A stretch of 5,044 nucleotides of DNA, from the NCBI GenBank assembly GCA_002723635.1, contig PBMM01000032.1, positions 1 to 5,044 of the forward strand. Direction: 5' to 3'. The translations under genes were made by a program, and so were the position numbers. The notes below the pieces were generated by a model. The model saw nothing but the letters and a program-made list of their open reading frames with translations. It searched no databases and was not told the origin of the DNA. This document shows, one piece after another, positions 1 to 5,044 of the stretch (within the stretch, counting starts at the first letter, position 1; each line of letters starts with the position of its first letter). This DNA is from Methanobacteriota archaeon (lineage in GTDB: Archaea; Thermoplasmatota; Poseidoniia; Poseidoniales; Poseidoniaceae).

Positions 1-351
1 GCCGTTGAATTCGGCCAAGGCACAAGGGCCTTGACACTGCGTGGCTCCGAACATCATGGAGGATGGCACCCCTCAAGCGACGGTCCCAAGCTTCGCACCG
101 GCGTCAGCGAAGGAGCGCTAGGGGGTTTGGCCTCTGCCGCTGACTTGGTTGTACGTGTGACATTGAAGCCCCCCTCGAGCATTCCACAACCGCTTCCCAC
201 CGTAGATTTGGCCACGGGAGAACCCAGCAGCGTCTCTGTAAAAGGACGCCACGACCCGGTTCTTGCGCCCAGAGGCGTGGCCGTCGTTGAGGCATTGGCC
301 ACGTTGGTTTTGGCCGATCTTGCCTTGCGTGGAGGCTACCTGCATGACTGA
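1..351 (+). CDS. aroC: Chorismate synthase, C-terminal part (5' end outside window)
   Basis: The open frame enters from the left edge and gives 116 residues before TGA at 349-351. Chorismate synthase converts 5-enolpyruvylshikimate-3-phosphate to chorismate with reduced FMN, the last shared step to Trp, Tyr, Phe and folate. Recognition rests on several family blocks in the right order: VEFGQG then LRGSEHH (window residues 2-19), ALGGLAS (39-45), VVRVTLKPPSSI (50-61), TVDLATGE (67-74), the very conserved VKGRHDPVLAPR (80-91), and VVEALATLVLADLAL near the C-terminus. A full enzyme is about 360-390 residues, so roughly two thirds lies upstream. The internal TTG at 31 is not a start, because the family sequence continues through it to base 1. 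One oddity is that the usual TNxxGG loop before the GG pair reads TGVSEG (33-38). The gene overlaps the next gene by 8 bases. The family call is firm. Confidence 0.95.
   Translation, partial: AVEFGQGTRALTLRGSEHHGGWHPSSDGPKLRTGVSEGALGGLASAADLVVRVTLKPPSSIPQPLPTVDLATGEPSSVSVKGRHDPVLAPRGVAVVEALATLVLADLALRGGYLHD
331..335 (+). promoter_or_regulatory. Ribosome binding site deciding the aspartate kinase start
   Basis: GGAGG lies 8 bases before the ATG at 344, inside the last codons of chorismate synthase. It favours 344 over an in-frame upstream start at 263. Translation of the kinase can therefore be coupled to termination of aroC. Confidence 0.75.
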
Positions 352-1657
352 GGCATGGACGGTTCACAAGTTCGGGGGTTCGGTCCTCCGTGGAGCCCCT
401 GACTTGGACAGGTTGGCCGACCGCATCGCGGAAGACGACGGCCCTGCCGTCGTGGTGGTGTCCGCACTGTGGGGTACCACAGACCGACTCCTGCGCGCCG
501 TGGACGACCCGCGCTACGCGGAGCGACTCGTGAGTGACCTCCGCTCTCATCACCTCATGTTCGCCCCGCGCCTTGACCGAGGACGAGACGGCAACCGTTT
601 CGACAACGTGCTTGAATCGATGGCCGAAGCGTTGCGCTTGCGTCAGGCCAATCCGTCCGACGATGCAGCGCGCATCCAACTGCTCGCTTCAGGTGAGCGG
701 CTTTCCGCACTCGTGATCGCCCATCACCTCCGAAGGTGTGGATTTGGGGCGCATGCCGTTGGAGCAGAGGACATTGGCATGGTCCTCTCAGGAACCCATG
801 AAGCCGAAGCAGTGGACCTTGCCGAAAGCTCGCAAAACTTCGACAGGAGCATCTTGCACGGTATTCCCGTCATCACAGGATGGCTCGGTTCGGGGCGGGA
901 CGGCTCGCTGGCTTTGCTTGGCCGAGGCGGCTCAGACCATACCGCCACCGCCGTGGCCCATCTGCTTGGTGCTCGCCGGGTGGTCCTATGGAAAGACGTT
1001 CGAGGCATCCACCCGGTCAACCCTCGCTGGGGCATTAACACCGAACCGATTGCCTATGTCCCCTACGAATTGGCACGCATGGCCGCTGGATTGGACGCAA
1101 CGGTGCTTCACCCTGCCACGGTGGGACCGTGCATCGAAGACGGCATTCCAATTGAAGTTCGACACCTCAGTGAACCGCTGACCGCCCCTGCAGCGACCAC
1201 GATTGGACCCGACCTCATCGCCGATCAGGGGCCTTTGGCGGCCGCCTGCACGATGGACGTCTGTGCCATTGAGGCCACCTTCCTACCTGTGGGCACCCCA
1301 GGTGCACAACAAGCCACTCTCCTCGCGTTGTTGGCCGAACGTGGACTTGGCGTCCATGCTTCATCGACGTGGGTCGATGGAACCCGCTTGATTGTGGACG
1401 CCAATGCGGTTGAAGCCATCCAGCAATCTCTCCATGATGTTGGGATGCAGATGGCACAGACGGGCACACCGTCAGCAATGATCACGTTCATCGGGTCATG
1501 GAAAGACCCTGAGGCATGGTTGAACCGCTTGGAATTCAACGGCGCTGAGGCCGTCGATTACGACACGCGGAAGGTCCGCATCCTCGTGCCACGGGAGCAT
1601 GCAAAAGCCACGCTCAAGCACATGGCCAATGAGGCTGCTTGGATGACCAAGACCTGA
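344..1657 (+). CDS. lysC: Aspartate kinase (aspartokinase)
   Basis: This 437-residue protein should phosphorylate L-aspartate with ATP, the entry to Lys, Thr, Met and diaminopimelate synthesis, in the cytoplasm. The amino-acid-kinase domain fills about residues 5-275. It has the N-terminal KFGGS (9-13), LASGERLSALVIA (114-126), ITGWLGSG (177-184), the nucleotide-binding GRGGSDHTATAVAHLLGA (193-210), LWKDVRGIHPVNPR (215-228) and VLHPATVGPC (254-263). The remaining ~150 residues sit where ACT regulatory domains lie but match them only loosely, so which amino acid inhibits the enzyme cannot be told. The ATG at 344 is chosen because GGAGG precedes it and because kinases of this family start a few residues before KFGGS. 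An in-frame start at 263 would add 27 residues with no family resemblance inside aroC. Several motif positions deviate: KFGGSV for KFGGSS, GGSDHT for GGSDTT, and KDVRGIHPVNPR for TDVDGVYTADPR. The symbol lysC is by family only; thrA- or metL-type naming cannot be excluded. No homoserine dehydrogenase domain is fused. Confidence 0.92.
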   Translation: MTEAWTVHKFGGSVLRGAPDLDRLADRIAEDDGPAVVVVSALWGTTDRLLRAVDDPRYAERLVSDLRSHHLMFAPRLDRGRDGNRFDNVLESMAEALRLRQANPSDDAARIQLLASGERLSALVIAHHLRRCGFGAHAVGAEDIGMVLSGTHEAEAVDLAESSQNFDRSILHGIPVITGWLGSGRDGSLALLGRGGSDHTATAVAHLLGARRVVLWKDVRGIHPVNPRWGINTEPIAYVPYELARMAAGLDATVLHPATVGPCIEDGIPIEVRHLSEPLTAPAATTIGPDLIADQGPLAAACTMDVCAIEATFLPVGTPGAQQATLLALLAERGLGVHASSTWVDGTRLIVDANAVEAIQQSLHDVGMQMAQTGTPSAMITFIGSWKDPEAWLNRLEFNGAEAVDYDTRKVRILVPREHAKATLKHMANEAAWMTKT

Positions 1658-1660
1658 TCA
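1655..1660. other. Abutting stop codons of convergent genes (TGATCA)
   Basis: The plus-strand kinase ends with TGA at 1655-1657 and the minus-strand membrane gene ends with TGA on the opposite strand at 1658-1660. Together they make the palindrome TGATCA with no intergenic base. No T-rich run or stable hairpin suited to termination is visible on either side. The best inverted match nearby, CGCG-GGTTT-CGCG just downstream on the plus strand, has only four base pairs. Confidence 0.9.
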
Positions 1661-2578
1661 TTCGTCGCGGGTTTCGCGGTAGCGCTGAAGGTGTGTGGGA
1701 AGGTTGAGCGCAAAGAGCGCACCCGTAACGATGAACACGAACAAAGTCCCCAAGGCCACGCCGTAGACGGACGTCAACTCCACCGATTCTTCGAGCCGCT
1801 GCGCTGTGTTAGACGAAAGCACGCCGACCAGCGCGGGGAGAATGGTGTTGGCTGACAGTACAAGAGTGGCCAGAACGACGGAGATGATGGGGTTGAGGAC
1901 CAAGGCTCGGTGGTATTTCCCTACAATCTTGCCCGGGTTCATCACGTACACTTCGTTGGTGCGGATGCTGGTGTCCAACATGCTGTATCGGAGGACACCG
2001 TTGCCGATTTCGATGTACATGATGAGGAACACCGCGTAAACGACGACCAAACTGCTCAGCAAGAAGGGGCGGTCAGCGAGTCCGAACGGATCGAAGGAGA
2101 GCGCCACTTTGGAGGATGCAAAGCGAAGAATGGCGAGGATGAAGAAGACGTTTGAAATCAGCAAATAGCGACCGTCACGGCGGAAGGTCCCGTAGAATCC
2201 TGTAATGGTGGCCAAAGCGATGACGACCACCTGGACCGTGGTGGCCACCCCAATGCTACCGGTGAGCATGTACCACACGGTGCCTGCTCCGGGTGAGACG
2301 ATGAGGGTCAGGAAGGCGAGAGCAATGAGAATCCCATAGACGGCCAACTGAAGGTTCTGCACCATCTTGTCAGGAGGCAGGAACTTCATTTTCGGAACAA
2401 GCGGGCCACCGAGCAGGCTTTCCACGAAGGAGGGAATCTGAATCTCTGGAACGGCGTCCTTCGGGATTTCCGTTCCGATGCCAGCGTTTCCGGCCAATTT
2501 CTTCCGGCTGGGAGCAGAGGACCGAACGGTCTTGCTATCGTACAGATGAGCGGTGTCTCCGGACTTCTTCTCTGCCAT
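1658..2578 (-). CDS. Hypothetical membrane protein with about six transmembrane segments, in MoxR-DUF58 operon
   Basis: I do not recognise this 306-residue protein. Residues 1-70 are hydrophilic (Lys, Ser, Pro rich) with no signal peptide, so this end is probably cytoplasmic. About six hydrophobic segments follow, near residues 77-94, 105-128, 138-155, 172-191, 227-253 and 269-292, and a short charged tail ends in RYRETRDE. Between segments 4 and 5 is a soluble loop of about 35 residues containing LRYSMLDTSIRTNEVYVMNPGKI in pieces (196-219). No catalytic motif such as a transglutaminase Cys-His-Asp set or a rhomboid signature is visible. The start is taken as ATG at 2578, because GAGGTGA sits 4 bases before it; an adjoining in-frame TTG at 2581 would be only one base from that site. 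The gene starts 9 bases after the DUF58 stop, so it is surely co-transcribed. By context it may be a membrane partner or assembly target of the MoxR-DUF58 pair; this is inference only. Confidence 0.85.
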   Translation of the reverse strand: MAEKKSGDTAHLYDSKTVRSSAPSRKKLAGNAGIGTEIPKDAVPEIQIPSFVESLLGGPLVPKMKFLPPDKMVQNLQLAVYGILIALAFLTLIVSPGAGTVWYMLTGSIGVATTVQVVVIALATITGFYGTFRRDGRYLLISNVFFILAILRFASSKVALSFDPFGLADRPFLLSSLVVVYAVFLIMYIEIGNGVLRYSMLDTSIRTNEVYVMNPGKIVGKYHRALVLNPIISVVLATLVLSANTILPALVGVLSSNTAQRLEESVELTSVYGVALGTLFVFIVTGALFALNLPTHLQRYRETRDE

Positions 2579-2582
2579 CAAC

Positions 2583-2589
2583 TCACCTC
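2583..2589 (-). promoter_or_regulatory. Strong ribosome binding site overlapping the DUF58 stop codon
   Basis: Read on the minus strand, TGAGGTGAGTTGATG contains the DUF58 stop (TGA, 2590-2588), a Shine-Dalgarno sequence GAGGTGA (2589-2583) and the ATG at 2578. The overlap of stop and ribosome site points to coupled translation of the two proteins and settles the start of the membrane protein. Confidence 0.75.
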
Positions 2590-3901
2590 AGAATCCACGT
2601 GCACCAGCAAGGGCGGTCGACAGGAGCATGTCTGGCTCCCAATCCATGATGTTCACACCGAGTCCACGGAGTTCACCAATGAGCACGTCACGCTCGGTTT
2701 TCAGCACCTCGTATCCGGTACGGTCCAGGCGCTTTGCATCGAACTCGAATTCGAGCGACGAAGGCGAAAGCACCGTCACGTCGAAATCACGCGCACGGAA
2801 GTCCCGCAGCGCATTGATGATGGTCGGATCGTCCTCAAGGTTGCTGAGGACGATGATGGGGCTACCCTTGTTGATGTGAGGCAGAATACGGTTCACCACA
2901 ACCTGGAGCGGCGTGTTGCCTTTCGCCACGGCGCCGGCCAGCTTCGTGAGGATCACGTAGAGTTGCTTCTTTCCGGTGTCACGGTCCACGCTGACGACCT
3001 CATCACCGTAGACGATGACGCCCACCGAGTCACGGCGGCCGAGGAAATACTTGGCCAGGGAGGCAGCGGCGCGCGTGGAATACACGAGCGCGTTTCGGCT
3101 CACAGGGCCAGTTTCGGCCACGGAGCGAGAGTCGACGAGAATGATGACGTCGGACACCGCGTCGCGCTCACGTTCGTTGACCATCAGCTTGCCAGAGCGT
3201 GCGTAGGCCGACCAGTTGATGGCTCGGAAAGAGTCGCCTTCGAAGTATTCACGAAGCGAGTAAAACTCTGAACCGGGGCCAGGTTGTCGGATGTTGACGG
3301 CACCGGTGAAGATCTTCGGCACACGGGACTTTACGAAGGTCTCCTTGAGATCCTCCATCTTGGGGAACACAAGGAAGTCGTTGTAGACGTGAAGTTCCTT
3401 CTCACGATGGAACAATCCGAACGCGTCCTGCATGCGGACGGCAACGGGACCAAGGCTGTAGAAACCGCGGAGGGGGCATTCGACGGTGTACTCAATGAAG
3501 GTCTCGCGGCGGGGGCCGAGTTCCATCAGGATGTAGTTCGAACCCGACTTGATGCGCATCACTTCGGGGACGCGGTCGCGCACCTCGAGGATCTTCGCCA
3601 AGCCTGAATGGTTCTGCATTCTGAGAGTGACGCTCAGTTCACCGTCCTCAAAGAGACGTGCACTGGACATCTTTCGCATCGCCGAGACGTTGCCCAAGGC
3701 CATGCCCTCTTCACCAGTGAACTCTTCTGAGCGACGACCGGAGGAAGCGACGTCGGCGTGTCCACCAAAGAGGGCAGCCCAGGTCAAAATCACGAAGATG
3801 ACCACGGCGATGGTCACCAACTGCGAGTTACGCAGCGTGAGGCCGAGCAGGTACATGGCGACAGCAAGGCTGCCGAGCATCGCTGATTTACGGCTCCACA
3901 T
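2588..3901 (-). CDS. DUF58 family membrane protein with von Willebrand A-like domain
   Basis: This 437-residue protein (from ATG at 3901) has two N-terminal membrane segments, about residues 8-23 and 28-46. A beta-rich region follows (about 75-185; for example ELSVTLRMQNHSG and VECPLRGFYSLGPV), resembling the Ig-like stretch of archaeal DUF58 proteins. The DUF58 signature is clear at about 208-241: GPGSEFYSLREYFEGD, then INWSAYARSGKLMV. A VWA-like fold begins at VIILVDSRSVAE (252-263) and continues through RAAASLAKYFLGRRDSVGVIVYGDEV (in pieces, 277-302), SPIIVLSNLED (347-357) and FDVTVLSP (373-380). The usual metal site DxSxS is reduced to D-S-R-S. DUF58 proteins typically work with MoxR ATPases, and the MoxR gene lies 37 bases upstream here. 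The ATG at 3901 has GGAG 11 bases before it (3916-3913). The alternative GTG at 3913 would overlap that site and give 441 residues. The family is secure; the cellular function is not. Confidence 0.92.
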   Translation of the reverse strand: MWSRKSAMLGSLAVAMYLLGLTLRNSQLVTIAVVIFVILTWAALFGGHADVASSGRRSEEFTGEEGMALGNVSAMRKMSSARLFEDGELSVTLRMQNHSGLAKILEVRDRVPEVMRIKSGSNYILMELGPRRETFIEYTVECPLRGFYSLGPVAVRMQDAFGLFHREKELHVYNDFLVFPKMEDLKETFVKSRVPKIFTGAVNIRQPGPGSEFYSLREYFEGDSFRAINWSAYARSGKLMVNERERDAVSDVIILVDSRSVAETGPVSRNALVYSTRAAASLAKYFLGRRDSVGVIVYGDEVVSVDRDTGKKQLYVILTKLAGAVAKGNTPLQVVVNRILPHINKGSPIIVLSNLEDDPTIINALRDFRARDFDVTVLSPSSLEFEFDAKRLDRTGYEVLKTERDVLIGELRGLGVNIMDWEPDMLLSTALAGARGF

Positions 3902-3912
3902 CGTGGCCCACA

Positions 3913-3916
3913 CTCC
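3913..3916 (-). promoter_or_regulatory. Probable ribosome binding site of the DUF58 gene
   Basis: In the 37-base gap after the MoxR stop the minus strand reads AAAACGGAGTGTGGGCCACGATG. GGAG is 11 bases before the ATG at 3901, a slightly long but acceptable spacing. It shares its last base with the alternative GTG start at 3913, which makes that GTG unlikely. Confidence 0.5.
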
Positions 3917-3938
3917 GTTTTAGATGACGTGAACGACC

Positions 3939-5044
<1,106 letters not shown>

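Noticed and set aside
263..343. Upstream start for the aspartate kinase adding 27 residues
   Set aside because: The added residues lie in the aroC coding region, resemble no kinase, and the ATG at 344 has a good GGAGG at ideal spacing.
104..679. Minus-strand open frame of 191 codons across aroC and the kinase start
   Set aside because: Both strands cannot be strongly coding here, and the plus strand has recognised chorismate synthase and aspartokinase motifs. The frame is rich in Arg, His and Gln with no domain.
1661..1680. Small inverted repeat CGCG-GGTTT-CGCG as a terminator for the kinase transcript
   Set aside because: It has only four base pairs, no following T run, and lies inside the coding sequence of the membrane protein. 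Such matches are expected by chance.
2546..3271. Long plus-strand open frame of 241 codons opposite the DUF58 gene
   Set aside because: It lies almost wholly antisense to a gene with clear DUF58 motifs, has a biased His/Val/Asp-rich composition typical of a shadow frame in GC-rich DNA, and shows no family motif or ribosome site.
3902..3938. Possible promoter (CTAAAA element) between the MoxR and DUF58 genes
   Set aside because: The element is short and weak, and a start site about 25 bases downstream of it would fall inside the DUF58 gene. The 37-base gap fits an operon better.

Overview
The window holds the inner ends of two transcription units that converge at 1657/1658. It is densely coding, about 57-60% GC by eye, with clear Shine-Dalgarno sites and no RNA gene, mobile element, CRISPR array or long non-coding stretch. 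The archaeal-type DUF58 sequence beside a MoxR ATPase, together with divergent versions of ordinary amino-acid biosynthesis enzymes, suggests a free-living, prototrophic archaeon. Marine Group II (Poseidoniales) would fit, but this is an inference from style and gene content. No phylogenetic marker is present.

Left part, plus strand (1-1657): the C-terminal 116 residues of chorismate synthase (aroC, last step of the shikimate pathway) run into a complete aspartate kinase, the first step to Lys/Thr/Met. The two genes overlap by 8 bases and the kinase ribosome site lies inside aroC, so they look co-transcribed and translationally coupled.

Right part, minus strand (5044 down to 1658): a three-gene operon reads MoxR-type AAA+ ATPase, then a DUF58 protein with two membrane segments and a von Willebrand A-like domain, then an unrecognised protein with about six membrane segments. 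The MoxR gene runs off the window edge. Its visible N-terminus is an uninterrupted Pro/Ala tract of at least 42 residues, so the GTG at 4892 is probably not the true start. By analogy with other MoxR-DUF58 pairs, the ATPase probably acts as a chaperone or assembly factor for the membrane-bound DUF58 protein. The six-helix protein takes the place where transglutaminase or further VWA genes often lie, and is the least-described part of the window.

The two units meet with no spacer. The stop codon of the kinase and the stop codon of the membrane protein abut, forming the palindrome TGATCA (1655-1660). I see no conventional terminator there.
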